DNA from: Mesorhizobium sp. J18
Lineage (GTDB): Bacteria; Pseudomonadota; Alphaproteobacteria; Rhizobiales; Rhizobiaceae
Assembly: GCF_007829525.1 (NCBI RefSeq)
Contig: NZ_VLJP01000006.1
Span: forward strand, 61,401-94,597
DNA: 33,197 nucleotides
Reading direction: 5' to 3'
Shown: piece after piece, positions 8,968-17,290 of the stretch
How the letters are laid out: each line of letters opens with the position of its first letter
Position numbering within the stretch: the stretch's first letter is position 1
Notes under the pieces: generated by a model
Told to the model about the DNA's origin: nothing
Seen by the model: only the letters and a program-made list of their open reading frames with translations
Database searches by the model: none
Position numbers and translations under genes: made by a program

Positions 8968-9969
8968 TCACCGGCCGAGCGCCTCGATCTGGTCCAGGAG
9001 ATCGCGATCGACCGGAATGCCGTCCCTTTCCATCTGCCGCTTGAGCTCCTGGCGCCTGCGGCCCGGCAGGCGGGCGCCATCCATCTCCTCGATCAGCCGC
9101 GCCAATTGGGCGAAGCGCTCTGTTGCGCCGGGGCCGAAGGCCTCCGGATCTATGGCGATGATGGTCTGTCCGGTTCCGGGCGGCGCGCCCTCGGCATCGA
9201 AGAAGGACGTGGCTTCATAGGCATAGCTGGCGCCAGTCAGCCCCGCGCAAAGCATCTCCACCATAATGGCAAGGGCGGCTCCTTTTGCGTCGCCCATGGG
9301 CACCATGAGACCATTGAGGGCCTCTCTGGCGTCGGTGGTGGGATTGCCGTCCCTGTCCAATGCCCATCCCTCGGGAATGGGCGCGTTCTTCTGCACGGCA
9401 GCCATGACCTTGCCGCGCGCCACCTTGGACAGCGACACGTCGATGACGACCGGATCCGCTCCGGCCACAGGAGCGGCGAAGGCGATCGGATCGGTGCCGA
9501 GAAGCGGCCGTTTGCCGCCCCATGGCGCCATGGCGGCAGGTGCATTGGCGACCATAAGCGCCATGAGCCCTTTTTCGGCCAACCGCTCCACGACAAGGCC
9601 CGTCACCCCGCTATGATGGGAGCGATGGATGCCGGCAATGGCTATGCCCTGGCTGCGCGCGGCCTCCGGCAGCCAATCCTCGGCGAGTTCCAGGGCCGGA
9701 TAGGCGAAGCCATGCGCGGCATCGATGGAAAGCGCCCCCGGCCTTGTCTGCGTCGCCTTGGGATTGGCCTTGCCGTCCACCTTGCCGGCCAGCGCCTGCG
9801 CGCAATAGGAAGGCATCCGCCGCAAGCCATGTCCGCCCTGCCCCGCGAGTTCTGCGCCGACCAGCGCCTGCGCCACCGTCCGTGCATTGGGCTCCGACGT
9901 GCGGCAACGCAGCAGTGTCTCGATGACCAGTGCGGTCGCCTCAGTGACCGTCAGTCTCGTGTCCGTCAT
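8968..9969 (-). CDS. comC: (R)-sulfolactate dehydrogenase-like, malate/L-lactate dehydrogenase family
   Basis: This 333-residue member of the Ldh2/MDH2 family (not the Rossmann LDH type) is an NAD(P)-dependent 2-hydroxyacid dehydrogenase. Family stretches visible are GGHGLRRMPSY near residue 45, IHRSHHSGVTGL near 120, GTDPIAFAAP near 160 and the D.DGNPTTD.REAL...PMGDAKG segment near 210-235. Its stop-to-start partner slcC overlaps it by four bases (ATGA). With slcC and suyAB beside it, I read it as ComC, which reduces sulfopyruvate to (R)-3-sulfolactate. Family is sure; the sulfolactate role comes from context. A malate, ureidoglycolate or other substrate would be the alternative if the context misleads. 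Confidence 0.82.
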   Translation of the reverse strand: MTDTRLTVTEATALVIETLLRCRTSEPNARTVAQALVGAELAGQGGHGLRRMPSYCAQALAGKVDGKANPKATQTRPGALSIDAAHGFAYPALELAEDWLPEAARSQGIAIAGIHRSHHSGVTGLVVERLAEKGLMALMVANAPAAMAPWGGKRPLLGTDPIAFAAPVAGADPVVIDVSLSKVARGKVMAAVQKNAPIPEGWALDRDGNPTTDAREALNGLMVPMGDAKGAALAIMVEMLCAGLTGASYAYEATSFFDAEGAPPGTGQTIIAIDPEAFGPGATERFAQLARLIEEMDGARLPGRRRQELKRQMERDGIPVDRDLLDQIEALGR

Positions 9970-10898
9970 GACCTGCCCCCGAGATGCTTTAGAACGTTTT
10001 CCGCGATCTTGTGGCTGACGCGGACGTTCGATTCTTCCGTCACGCCGGCGATATGCGGCGTGAGCACTAGATTCTTCAGGCCCTCGAACATCCCGCCCCT
10101 GCCAGCCTGCAGCGGCTCCTCCTCGAAGACGTCGAGTGCGGCACCTGCGAGCCGGCCTTCGCGCAAGGCCATGCACAGTGCCTCCTCGTCCACCACTCCG
10201 CCACGCGCTGCATTGATCAAAACCGCCGCCTTCTTCATGCGCCCAATGGCTCGCGCATCGATGATGCGGCGCGTCGAATCCGTCAACGGCACATGCAGGC
10301 TGATCACATCGGCCTCGCCCAGAAGCGCTTCCAGAGGAAGGTTTCGTGCCGCCTTCCAGGCGGGGTGGTCGTCGGCAAGGAAAGGGTCGTGGGCGGCAAC
10401 GCTCATACCGAGGGCATCCGCGCGCCGCGCCACCTCCCTGGCGATGGCACCGAAGCCGACAAGACCCATCACCTTGCCCGAAATCTCCCGCCCGATCAGG
10501 GCCTGGCGCGGCCATGCGCCCGCCGCGACGGCGTCGGAGGACAGATAGGCCTGCCGAAGGAGCATCATGGCCGTCGCGATCACATATTCGGCGACCGCCA
10601 GATCATTGGCGCCGGTGGCGGGATAGACGGTGATGCCTCGGGCCTTGCAGGCCTCCACGTCGATATTGTCGAGGCCGACGCCGAGCCGTCCCACGCATTC
10701 CAGCCGTTCCGCCGCCTGCAGAAGCGCGCCCCTCACCTGCGTGCGGTTGCGCACGATAAGCGCCCGCGCTTCGGCCGCAAGCCCGGCAAGCTCCTGCGGC
10801 TGGTCCACAAGTCCGGGATCGTAGAAGACGTCATATTCGGCCGCCAACAACTTGACGGCGGCTTCGTCCATGAATTCCGTAATGACGATTTCTGGCAT
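9966..10898 (-). CDS. slcC: (S)-sulfolactate dehydrogenase-like, D-2-hydroxyacid dehydrogenase family
   Basis: This 310-residue NAD-dependent 2-hydroxyacid dehydrogenase is related to SerA and PdxB. The cofactor loop is GLVGFGAIARE (about 145-155). The catalytic Arg lies in NAARGGVVDEEAL, the Glu in LDVFEEEPL and the His in TPHIAGVTEESN. Such enzymes oxidise a 2-hydroxyacid to the 2-oxoacid. In the established bifurcated sulfolactate pathway, SlcC oxidises (S)-3-sulfolactate to sulfopyruvate, which ComC reduces to the R-enantiomer cleaved by SuyAB. The gene lies about 103 bp downstream of suyB and overlaps comC by four bases. The ribosome-binding site is weak. The specific substrate is inferred from neighbours. 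Confidence 0.82.
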   Translation of the reverse strand: MPEIVITEFMDEAAVKLLAAEYDVFYDPGLVDQPQELAGLAAEARALIVRNRTQVRGALLQAAERLECVGRLGVGLDNIDVEACKARGITVYPATGANDLAVAEYVIATAMMLLRQAYLSSDAVAAGAWPRQALIGREISGKVMGLVGFGAIAREVARRADALGMSVAAHDPFLADDHPAWKAARNLPLEALLGEADVISLHVPLTDSTRRIIDARAIGRMKKAAVLINAARGGVVDEEALCMALREGRLAGAALDVFEEEPLQAGRGGMFEGLKNLVLTPHIAGVTEESNVRVSHKIAENVLKHLGGRS

Positions 10899-11001
10899 CG
10901 GCTAGGGTCAGGATTTGAAGATGACAATGACGGCGAAAACCAGCCAGAGACTCGTGAAAGCTGCGCTTCTCTCCCCCTTTTGGGAGCAACGCCGATCCGA
11001 A
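10899..11001. other. suyB-slcC spacer
   Basis: No complete gene fits here. A weak 5-bp hairpin (CTCCC/GGGAG around 10970-10985) is present. On the minus strand a start-less frame ends at 10908 with a hydrophobic tail (LWLVFAVIVIFKS then stop). It could be a remnant of a lost membrane-protein gene, for example a transporter, or pure chance. Confidence 0.25.
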
Positions 11002-12183
11002 TCAGGCGCTGCGGTAGAGCTTCGTCATGACGAACTCTCTGTGCCCGAGCGCCTCGGCCGCCGTGTTGCGGCCGTTGGCGGTACGGACAATCATGTCGAT
11101 CAGCGCGTCGCCTGCCTCGTCGATCGTCATTTCGCGGCGCAGGATGCCGGAGACGTCGAGATCGATATGTTCGCCCATGGTCCGCACGGTGCGCGGATTG
11201 GCACTAATCTTGATCACGGGCACAATCGGATTGCCGATCACATTGCCCTGGCCGGTCGGGAAGGTGTGGATGACATAGCCGCCCGCCGCCATCAGCGTCA
11301 CGCATTCGGCGGCGGCAGAGGACGAATCCATGAAATAGAGGCCGTTGCCCGATTTCGGCGTTTCGGCCGGCTCCAGAATATCGATATATTTCGAGGTGCG
11401 GCCGATCTTCTCCAGATTGCCGAGCGCCTTCTCCTCGATGGTGGTCAACCCGCCCTCGATATTGCCCTTGGTCGGCTGACTTTCGGAAAGGTCGTCGGTC
11501 TTGTGTGCCTCGATGACCTCGTCCTGGTATGCCTTCCACATCTTGTACCAGCGCTCGCCCACTTCCGGATTGATGGCGCGCGCCTTGGCAATGTGCTCGG
11601 CGCCGGTGATTTCCGAGGTCTCGCCGAAGCAGCCGTAAATGCCTTCCGGCAGCAGCTTGTCATACATGTTGCCGACGGTCGGACAGGAGCCGAGGCCGGT
11701 CGTGGTGTCGCTCTCGCCGCATTTGGTGGAGACCCACAGCTCCGAGATCGAGCATTCCTCGCGCTGCAGCTCGGTCGCGTAATGCACGAATTCCTTGGCC
11801 TTGCGGGATGCGTCCATGATGGTCTTCAGGTCGCCGTTCTGCTCGATCGAGAAACCCGCCACCGGCTTGCCGGTCTCGGCGATGCCGTCGACAATCTTCT
11901 TCGTCCAGCCGGGCTCGATGCCGATGACGACCACCGCCGCCACGTTCGGATTGGAGCCGGTGCCGATCATGGTGCGGAAATGCAGGTCGAGGTCGGCCCC
12001 GAACTGCAGCCGCCCATAGGCGTGCGGCAGCGCGAGCGTGCCCTTGATGTTGTTGCCGACAGCCTCGCATGCGGCGTTCGAGATGTCGTCCACCGGCAGG
12101 ATGACGACATGGTTGCGCACGCCGACCCGGCCATTGTCGCGGCGATAGCCCTTGAAGGTGAGGTTGGAATATTTGGATGCCAT
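11002..12183 (-). CDS. suyB: (2R)-3-sulfolactate sulfo-lyase large subunit
   Basis: This 393-residue protein of the UxaA/altronate dehydratase C-terminal family, with SuyA, cleaves (R)-3-sulfolactate to pyruvate and sulfite in the cytoplasm. Recognisable stretches are [21 protein letters not shown] at the N-terminus, [41 protein letters not shown] with conserved Cys residues, and [19 protein letters not shown]. Altronate dehydratases share the fold. The separate tiny SAF subunit ending in VHNLKTKRW and the two sulfolactate dehydrogenase-like neighbours favour SuyB. The ATG at 12183 has GGGAGAAG upstream and lies 15 bp after suyA. Confidence 0.87.
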   Translation of the reverse strand: MASKYSNLTFKGYRRDNGRVGVRNHVVILPVDDISNAACEAVGNNIKGTLALPHAYGRLQFGADLDLHFRTMIGTGSNPNVAAVVVIGIEPGWTKKIVDGIAETGKPVAGFSIEQNGDLKTIMDASRKAKEFVHYATELQREECSISELWVSTKCGESDTTTGLGSCPTVGNMYDKLLPEGIYGCFGETSEITGAEHIAKARAINPEVGERWYKMWKAYQDEVIEAHKTDDLSESQPTKGNIEGGLTTIEEKALGNLEKIGRTSKYIDILEPAETPKSGNGLYFMDSSSAAAECVTLMAAGGYVIHTFPTGQGNVIGNPIVPVIKISANPRTVRTMGEHIDLDVSGILRREMTIDEAGDALIDMIVRTANGRNTAAEALGHREFVMTKLYRSA

Positions 12184-12198
12184 GGAACTTCTCCCGAC

Positions 12199-12486
12199 CT
12201 ACCAGCGCTTGGTCTTCAGGTTGTGGACATGGACGTGCCCGCCCTTTTCGACATCGGCGACGAAGCGGCCGATATCCTCGCCATATTTGATGGCCGTATC
12301 GCCCGCTTTCAGATCCGTCAGCGCCACCTTGTGGCCGATGGGCACATCAGCCTTGGCGACAAGCTCGAAGCTTGAATTGTCTGCTGTCACCACACAGAGC
12401 ATCCTGGTGCCCGCAGTCAGCCCTTCTACGACCACGACTCCGACATTGTCCTTGTGCTCATGCACGAGGAGGTGTGGTATCTGCAT
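12199..12486 (-). CDS. suyA: (2R)-3-sulfolactate sulfo-lyase small subunit (SAF domain)
   Basis: This 95-residue SAF-domain protein is the small subunit of sulfolactate sulfo-lyase. The sequence runs PHLLVHEHKDNVGVVVVEG, then a central IGHKVALTDLKAGD.I.KYG.DIG segment typical of SAF/UxaA N-terminal domains, and ends HVHNLKTKRW, an ending I associate with SuyA. Two adjacent ATGs (12489 and 12486) are possible. The second has better spacing to CGGAG. The frame continues upstream through the promoter and is not coding there. It is the first gene of the suyAB-slcC-comC operon. Confidence 0.87.
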   Translation of the reverse strand: MQIPHLLVHEHKDNVGVVVVEGLTAGTRMLCVVTADNSSFELVAKADVPIGHKVALTDLKAGDTAIKYGEDIGRFVADVEKGGHVHVHNLKTKRW

Positions 12487-12505
12487 CATCCACTCCGATA
12501 ACTGT

Positions 12506-12555
12506 ATCTTATGTCTTATATAAGATATAAGACTGTACAGGACGGTTGATGTCAA
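12506..12555 (-). promoter_or_regulatory. suyA promoter with a four-half-site GntR operator
   Basis: On the minus strand, TTGACA (12555-12550) is followed after exactly 17 bp by TCTTAT (12532-12527), a good sigma-70 promoter. Overlapping the -10 are four contiguous 7-mers on the plus strand: ATCTTAT (12506-12512), GTCTTAT (12513-12519), ATAAGAT (12520-12526) and ATAAGAC (12527-12533). The 28-bp block is palindromic at all but four positions and contains a perfect 12-bp palindrome (12514-12525). The gntR gene starts 54 bp to its right, so this is probably the shared operator. Inducer is unknown; sulfolactate or sulfopyruvate would be logical. Confidence 0.75.
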
Positions 12556-12586
12556 GGACGGCTTTTCCGAACTGGAGTACAGCACC

Positions 12587-13321
12587 ATGACCGAGACGCT
12601 GCAAGCCAAGGCTTTAACCTTCAGGCCGCTCTATCTCCAGGTGAAGGAGAGCCTGGTGCGCCGGCTCATAAACGGCTCATGGCAGCCCGGCCAGCTCATC
12701 CCCTCCGAGATGGAGCTTGCGCGCGAGCTCGGAGTCAGTCAGGGCACGGTGCGCAAGGCGCTGGATACCATGACCGCGGAGAACCTTCTGATCCGCCGGC
12801 AAGGCCGCGGGACATTCGTTGCCGAGCCTGAAGAAGGCCGGCTGCTCTTCCAGTTCTTCCGCTTGGTGCAGGACAACGGAGGACGCTCCTTCCCCTCCTC
12901 GCGCATCCTGCGCTCAGGACCGGAAAAAGCCAATCGGCAGGAAATGGAGACGCTCGGCCTTGTCCGGGATGCGACCGTCTGGCGCATCGAGCGCATCCGC
13001 ATGTTCGGAAAGGAACCTCTTCTGGTCGAGACTATCACCCTTCCGGCTGCCCGCTTCCCCGGTTTCGATACAATCGAGGAAATCCCCAACAATGTTTACC
13101 GGCTCTATTCGCAGCGCTGGGGCATCACCATCGGGGCGGCTTCCGAAAAACTGAAGGCAACCGGCGCCGACCTGCGCGATGCAAGGCATCTCGGCTGCCG
13201 GCCCGGCATGCCGCTCCTCCATATCTCGCGCGTCGCCTTCGATCTGGAGCAGAATCCCGTCGAGTTGCGCGTCTCGCGCTGCCTGACAGAGAAGACCCAC
13301 TACCGTTCGGAATTGAGGTGA
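12587..13321 (+). CDS. GntR-family (HutC subfamily) transcriptional regulator
   Basis: This 244-residue regulator has an N-terminal winged helix (residues about 15-80). Its recognition region reads IPSEMELARELGVSQGTVRKALD and its wing RRQGRGTFVAEP. It is followed by a UTRA ligand domain (about 95-240) ending in the typical LRVSRCLTEKTHYRSEL. It is divergent from suyA, with the 28-bp operator between them, and is presumably the repressor of the sulfolactate operon, analogous in role to SuyR. The ATG at 12587 follows GGAG by nine bases. The ligand is inferred only from context. Confidence 0.9.
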   Translation: MTETLQAKALTFRPLYLQVKESLVRRLINGSWQPGQLIPSEMELARELGVSQGTVRKALDTMTAENLLIRRQGRGTFVAEPEEGRLLFQFFRLVQDNGGRSFPSSRILRSGPEKANRQEMETLGLVRDATVWRIERIRMFGKEPLLVETITLPAARFPGFDTIEEIPNNVYRLYSQRWGITIGAASEKLKATGADLRDARHLGCRPGMPLLHISRVAFDLEQNPVELRVSRCLTEKTHYRSELR

Positions 13322-13405
13322 GCCCACCATCCGACACTGCCCGACAAGGCGATGACGGGAACGTTTTCCGACATGCCAGCCACGGCTGCCGAACGCCAGT
13401 GTCCG

Positions 13406-14242
13406 TTAAAACACCCTGAAGGAACCGACTTCCGCCCGCCCGTCGAGGTCGGTGAGCAACATGTGGCCGGGCGAATGTGTTATTGCGATATCCGGCTTCG
13501 CCCGTTGCAGCGCTTCAAACGCCGTCATGCCGCTGGCCCAGAAAACCGGCACTTCACCGGAGCCGATGGTCATCGGGTCGCCCCAGTCCGGCCTGTCCAG
13601 GCAACCGATACCGATCGCCTTTGGATCGCCTATATGGATCGGCGCTCCATGCGCATGGGGAAACCTTGCCGTGACTGCGTAGACGCTGTCCAAATCCTGG
13701 CGGCGAATGGCGCGCATGGTGACGACAAAGTTACCGGCGAACGGACCCGCCGGACCGGTCGGAATCGTGGTCCGGAATTTTGGCAGCGCCTTGCAGGCAT
13801 CCGGCCGACGCAGCCTGACACCGCGTTTGGCCAGTGCATGCTCGAAGCTATAGCCCGATCCGATTGCAAAGGCGGCAAAATCATCCCGCCAATGGGCCAG
13901 AATATCCGAAGACCGGTCCGCAAGGATGCCGAAACGATAAACGTCATAGCTGGGCACGTCCGTCCTGAGGTCTATGTCGCCCAGTTGCGGGATAAAGGGG
14001 CTGCCGATCCTGTTCACGCCGATAAGCGGCAGGGGCTTGGAATTGTTCTTGCAGTAGCGCAGGAAATCGGCGGAGAAATCACGCGGAAGGATGATCAGAT
14101 TGGCCTGAAGTTTGCCGGTGGCAAGCCCATGGGTCTGCCTCCCATAGGCTCCTTGCCGGATGACCCTGCGTACCTGGCCGACATCGACAGCGGACAATGC
14201 TTCATGGAGCGGAAGCGTCTGATGGCCAGCGATGGGAATCAC
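13406..14242 (-). CDS. DUF1445 (YcsI / D-glutamate cyclase-like) hydro-lyase
   Basis: This 278-residue protein of the DUF1445/UPF0317 family is annotated elsewhere as putative hydro-lyase or D-glutamate cyclase. Diagnostic stretches are LQANLIILPRDFSADFLRYC, DIDLRTDVPSYDVYRFG, WRDDFAAFAIGSGYSFE, RFPHAHGAPIHIGDP and EVPVFWASGMTAFEAL. The start is a GTG with a strong GGGAGGGG upstream. It ends 84 bp from gntR in convergent orientation. It follows sctT on the same strand, in the place where sctU is found in other rhizobial T3SS clusters. No functional link to either neighbour is visible. Confidence 0.87.
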   Translation of the reverse strand: MIPIAGHQTLPLHEALSAVDVGQVRRVIRQGAYGRQTHGLATGKLQANLIILPRDFSADFLRYCKNNSKPLPLIGVNRIGSPFIPQLGDIDLRTDVPSYDVYRFGILADRSSDILAHWRDDFAAFAIGSGYSFEHALAKRGVRLRRPDACKALPKFRTTIPTGPAGPFAGNFVVTMRAIRRQDLDSVYAVTARFPHAHGAPIHIGDPKAIGIGCLDRPDWGDPMTIGSGEVPVFWASGMTAFEALQRAKPDIAITHSPGHMLLTDLDGRAEVGSFRVF

Positions 14243-14398
14243 AATGCCGCCCCTCCCGGCAAGGTTGCATTAGGCAAACCTTCTTCAGGGCCAGCAGGTC
14301 TGTCAAATTGTCAGATTTTTTCCATGGCAATAGATTTTTTCTTTACTGGGCGACTGCAATGAAAACATTCGGAAGAATGGTATTTCTTACGTATCTGA
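14243..14398. other. AT-rich spacer between sctT and the DUF1445 gene
   Basis: This 156-bp stretch is visibly richer in A and T than its surroundings. It contains an imperfect palindrome CTGTCAAATTGTCAG (14300-14314, symmetric except three positions) that could be an operator for the DUF1445 gene. No sctU start is present after the sctT stop in any frame I followed. It probably marks a junction between the T3SS and the metabolic block. Confidence 0.35.
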
Positions 14399-15199
14399 TC
14401 ACGCAATTATTTCGATGTATTTCTCAATGTCATTCAGAAATTCGAGATTCGTTCCCATGAAATGCACGAGAAATGAAGCATACAGAACCAGTATGAGGCT
14501 GAAGATCAAGGTTTTAACTATCAGCGACAGGGCGAAAATATTGAGATGAGGCGAGGCGCGCGCGAGGAAGCCCAGGACCAGGTCAGACAAGAGCAGTCCG
14601 ACCACAAGCGGAAAGACCAGGATCAGCGCCATGGCCAGCAGGCGGTCGAGTAATTCGAGAAAGAGTTCGGCGGCTTCTTGGCTGATGGTGGGCATGATCT
14701 GATCGATCGGCCATAGCTCATAGCTGCGATAGTGAATGGTAAGCACGAGTTCGAGCCCGCCGGCCGCCAGGAAGACGACCAGCATGACTATGGCAAGGAA
14801 TGTTCCCGTTGGGCTGGTCTGGTGCGTCATCATCGGATCGAGCAGGGCTCCCATGGTTGACCCGCGCTGCAGATCCACAATGTCGCCCGCCGCCTCCGCC
14901 GCCCAGAAAGGGATGCCGAGGACGAAACCGAGCATCAGCCCGATCAGCACCTCCTTGAACATCAGGAGCAATATGAATAGCGTCGTCACCTCTATTCCGG
15001 GCAGAACCGAAGCAATCATCGGAATGACCGGGACGGTAAGGGCAAGCGCGGCCCCGTTGCGCAGGACACCTGTCAATCTTATGCGCGAGAAAAGCGGCAT
15101 GATCGCCATGAGGCCCGCCATACGGGCGAGCGCAAAAGCGCCGGCGAGAACATAATATTCGAGGCCCTTTAGCGCTTCGAAGAATATGCCGTAGTCCAT
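14399..15199 (-). CDS. sctT: T3SS export apparatus protein SctT (RhcT)
   Basis: This 266-residue polytopic inner-membrane protein of the FliR/SctT family is part of the SctRST export gate. Several long hydrophobic stretches are spread through its length. The sequences GIPFWAAEAAGDIVDLQRG, SPTGTFLAIVMLVVFLAAGG and LLLSDLVLGFLARASPHLNIFALSL are typical of SctT. It lies 31 bp after sctS as the last T3SS gene of the operon. Confidence 0.93.
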   Translation of the reverse strand: MDYGIFFEALKGLEYYVLAGAFALARMAGLMAIMPLFSRIRLTGVLRNGAALALTVPVIPMIASVLPGIEVTTLFILLLMFKEVLIGLMLGFVLGIPFWAAEAAGDIVDLQRGSTMGALLDPMMTHQTSPTGTFLAIVMLVVFLAAGGLELVLTIHYRSYELWPIDQIMPTISQEAAELFLELLDRLLAMALILVFPLVVGLLLSDLVLGFLARASPHLNIFALSLIVKTLIFSLILVLYASFLVHFMGTNLEFLNDIEKYIEIIA

Positions 15200-15230
15200 C
15201 GCCGCAGCCTTCGTCGTAAATTTCTTGGGC

Positions 15231-15500
15231 CTATCGGGTCACACGCGGGAATTCGTCGAGAGCGGAGGAGGCCTGCTCGGCGATCTGATAGCCCATGACG
15301 GGACCGAACAGGAGAAGCACCACCAGCACCGCGACGAGCTTGACCGTTTGCGGCAGGCTCTGATCCTGGATCTGGGTCAGGGCCTGGGCCAGGCCGATGA
15401 GCAGCCCGACGGCCAGCGCGGTGATGATGACCGGAGCCGAGGCATAGAGCACAACCAGCAGTGCCGTCTGGACCTTCGCAAGTACGAAATCACCGTTCAT
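15231..15500 (-). CDS. sctS: T3SS export apparatus protein SctS (RhcS)
   Basis: This 89-residue FliQ-like protein has two transmembrane helices (about 14-40 and 50-78). The stretch LIGLAQALTQIQDQSLPQTVKL is characteristic. The frame is open to a TTG at 15521, but the ATG at 15500 with GAGGAAG just upstream gives the normal family length. It lies 22 bp after sctR. Confidence 0.93.
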   Translation of the reverse strand: MNGDFVLAKVQTALLVVLYASAPVIITALAVGLLIGLAQALTQIQDQSLPQTVKLVAVLVVLLLFGPVMGYQIAEQASSALDEFPRVTR

Positions 15501-15522
15501 GGCTTCCTCGGTCCAATCCAAA

Positions 15523-16176
15523 TCAGGCGTAACTCAGAATCAGGCCCTGCATGAGCCGCGACCAGCCTTCGATCGCCACGAAGAGAAACAGCTTCAGCGG
15601 TATGGAGATCAGGACCGGCGGCACCATGATCATGCCGAGCGTCATCAATATGCTGGCGACGACGATATCGACGATGAGAAAGGGCAAGTAGAGAAGAAAG
15701 CCTATTTCGAAGGCGCGGCTCAGTTCCGACGCCACGAAGGCAGGCACGAGGATCGAAAGATCGTCATCCTGCACATCGCGGCTGGCGCCTTCCGGCCAGA
15801 TGCGGCCGGTTGCATCGATAAAGAACTGGCGCTCCTCCGGCCGAGTGAAGTGCAGGAGGTGCTGTTTCAGCGGTTCCCGTATGATCGCGGCGGCGCGCTC
15901 GATATCTGCGCTCGATTCAAAGGTGATCTGGTTTTCTTCCAGTCTGGCGGAAATCTCGCTGATCAATGGCGCCGTAACGAAGACCGTGAGAACGAGCGCT
16001 ATACCGTAAAGCACAAGATTGGGCGGCGTGTTCTGGATACCCAGCGCATTGCGGATAAGGAAAAGGACGACCGAAATCTTCAGGAAGCCGGTCATGGTCA
16101 CGATCGCCAGGGGGAAAAGGCCGACAACCCCGATGGCGACAAGAATGCCCAGAAAATTCGGGGCGTTTTCAAGCAT
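15523..16176 (-). CDS. sctR: T3SS export apparatus protein SctR (RhcR)
   Basis: This 217-residue FliP/SctR protein forms the core of the export gate. Typical segments are LFPLAIVTMTGFLKISVVLFLIRNALGIQNTPPNLVLYG near the N-terminus and a C-terminal FEIGFLLYLPFLIVDIVVASILMTLGMIMVPP. About four membrane segments flank a periplasmic region with LKQHLLHFTRPEE. The start overlaps the sctQ stop by eight bases. Confidence 0.95.
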   Translation of the reverse strand: MLENAPNFLGILVAIGVVGLFPLAIVTMTGFLKISVVLFLIRNALGIQNTPPNLVLYGIALVLTVFVTAPLISEISARLEENQITFESSADIERAAAIIREPLKQHLLHFTRPEERQFFIDATGRIWPEGASRDVQDDDLSILVPAFVASELSRAFEIGFLLYLPFLIVDIVVASILMTLGMIMVPPVLISIPLKLFLFVAIEGWSRLMQGLILSYA

Positions 16177-17290
16177 TGCCGAAGATCCGCGTGACCTGCA
16201 CGCCGAACCCGTCGCCGATCCTTACGATCTCGCCGCGGCCTATCCGCTTTCCGTTGGCCAGAAGATCGACGGCCAGGGACGACATATCGGTGACCTCGAT
16301 GACAGCCCCCGGCGTCAATCCGCTGACCTCCCTCAGCGGCATTGCCATCCGGCCGACCTCGAAGACGAGGGTCACCGGCAATTCCTCGAGATCGGAGTCC
16401 TCGACCTTCACCGTGGACGGTTTTTTCGTTTGGTCCATTGTCCACTCCCATTTCGTTGCAGCGAGCGCGCCGAGCCCGGCTGTCAAAAGCCAGCCCTCTC
16501 CGACCGCCTTCACCGGGACAGCGAAACGATCCGCGATGATCGCCACCGCTGCATCCTGATCCGTATTCATTTCTTCCGGCACGATGACGTCGCCGGGACG
16601 AAGGCTGCGAAGGTCGGCAACGGAAATGACGGTCACACCACGCCAGATGGAGACGCTTGCCGGAATATCGAGACGGAGTGGAGGTTTCGCGCCATGAATG
16701 GCGTCGAGAGCATGTCCGAGCCTGGCCGCCCAGGCCGGTTCCAGTTGCAGGACGCAAGGCATGACATCCCCGCCGCGCTCCAGACTGAATGTTAAGACAT
16801 TGCCGTCCGGCGCCGTCGCCTCCCTCTGGATCGCAGCAAAGACAATCCGGCAATCGAAATAGGCTTCGAGCCGGCTCAGCTCGCCGCCCAGCAGACACTC
16901 GACGAGAAGGGCGAAATGTTCGGGGGCAAGCCGGTCGCGATCCGCCTCGGGATCGATGGCATCTACCCATTCCTCGATTAATGCTGAAGGCAGGATCAGT
17001 TCGCCCGGCTCGCCGTCGATCGAGAACCGGATTGCCGAAGCCGCAGCGGGAACAGTACTCGGCTCCGTCCATTCTGCCGCCAGCAAGAACGCGTCTTCTG
17101 CGATCATGAACTGGAGCGGTTCACGGCACCGATAAACGGCATTGAAAGCAGCCATGCCGGCCGGCTCGATCTTGCGCAGCGGCAATGCCGCCGCCTTCGG
17201 CCTGGCTTTGCCTGTTGCCGGCGCACGTCGCTTCTTCTTCGTCTTTTCCGCAGTGAGAGCCGGAGGCATCGAGCCGCTACGCCTTGCCAT
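16169..17290 (-). CDS. sctQ: T3SS cytoplasmic ring (sorting platform) protein SctQ (RhcQ)
   Basis: This is an SPOA-domain protein of about 373 residues forming the cytoplasmic sorting platform. The C-terminal SPOA/FliN-like domain is clear (ELPVTLVFEVGRMAMPLREV, then LANGKRIGRGEIVRIGDGFG). The middle contains another SPOA-like region, and the N-terminus a Lys/Arg/Pro-rich tail. The start is uncertain: ATG at 17290 (14-bp overlap with sctO) or GTG at 17308, neither with a strong ribosome-binding site. An internal start that makes a separate short SctQ-C product, as in other systems, was not evident. Confidence 0.9.
   Translation of the reverse strand: MARRSGSMPPALTAEKTKKKRRAPATGKARPKAAALPLRKIEPAGMAAFNAVYRCREPLQFMIAEDAFLLAAEWTEPSTVPAAASAIRFSIDGEPGELILPSALIEEWVDAIDPEADRDRLAPEHFALLVECLLGGELSRLEAYFDCRIVFAAIQREATAPDGNVLTFSLERGGDVMPCVLQLEPAWAARLGHALDAIHGAKPPLRLDIPASVSIWRGVTVISVADLRSLRPGDVIVPEEMNTDQDAAVAIIADRFAVPVKAVGEGWLLTAGLGALAATKWEWTMDQTKKPSTVKVEDSDLEELPVTLVFEVGRMAMPLREVSGLTPGAVIEVTDMSSLAVDLLANGKRIGRGEIVRIGDGFGVQVTRIFGNA

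Noticed and set aside
10908-10985. Small membrane-protein gene between suyB and slcC
   Set aside because: The hydrophobic frame ending at 10908 has no start codon or ribosome-binding site; at most a remnant.
11002-12486. Altronate dehydratase (uxaA-type) as the identity of the 95- and 393-residue pair
   Set aside because: The separate small subunit with the SuyA-like C-terminus and the adjacent slcC/comC-type dehydrogenases fit sulfolactate sulfo-lyase better; no uronate pathway genes are nearby.
13322-13405. Terminator between the convergent gntR and DUF1445 genes
   Set aside because: Only very short imperfect inverted repeats (for example GGAA-CGTT-TTCC) and no T-tract were found.
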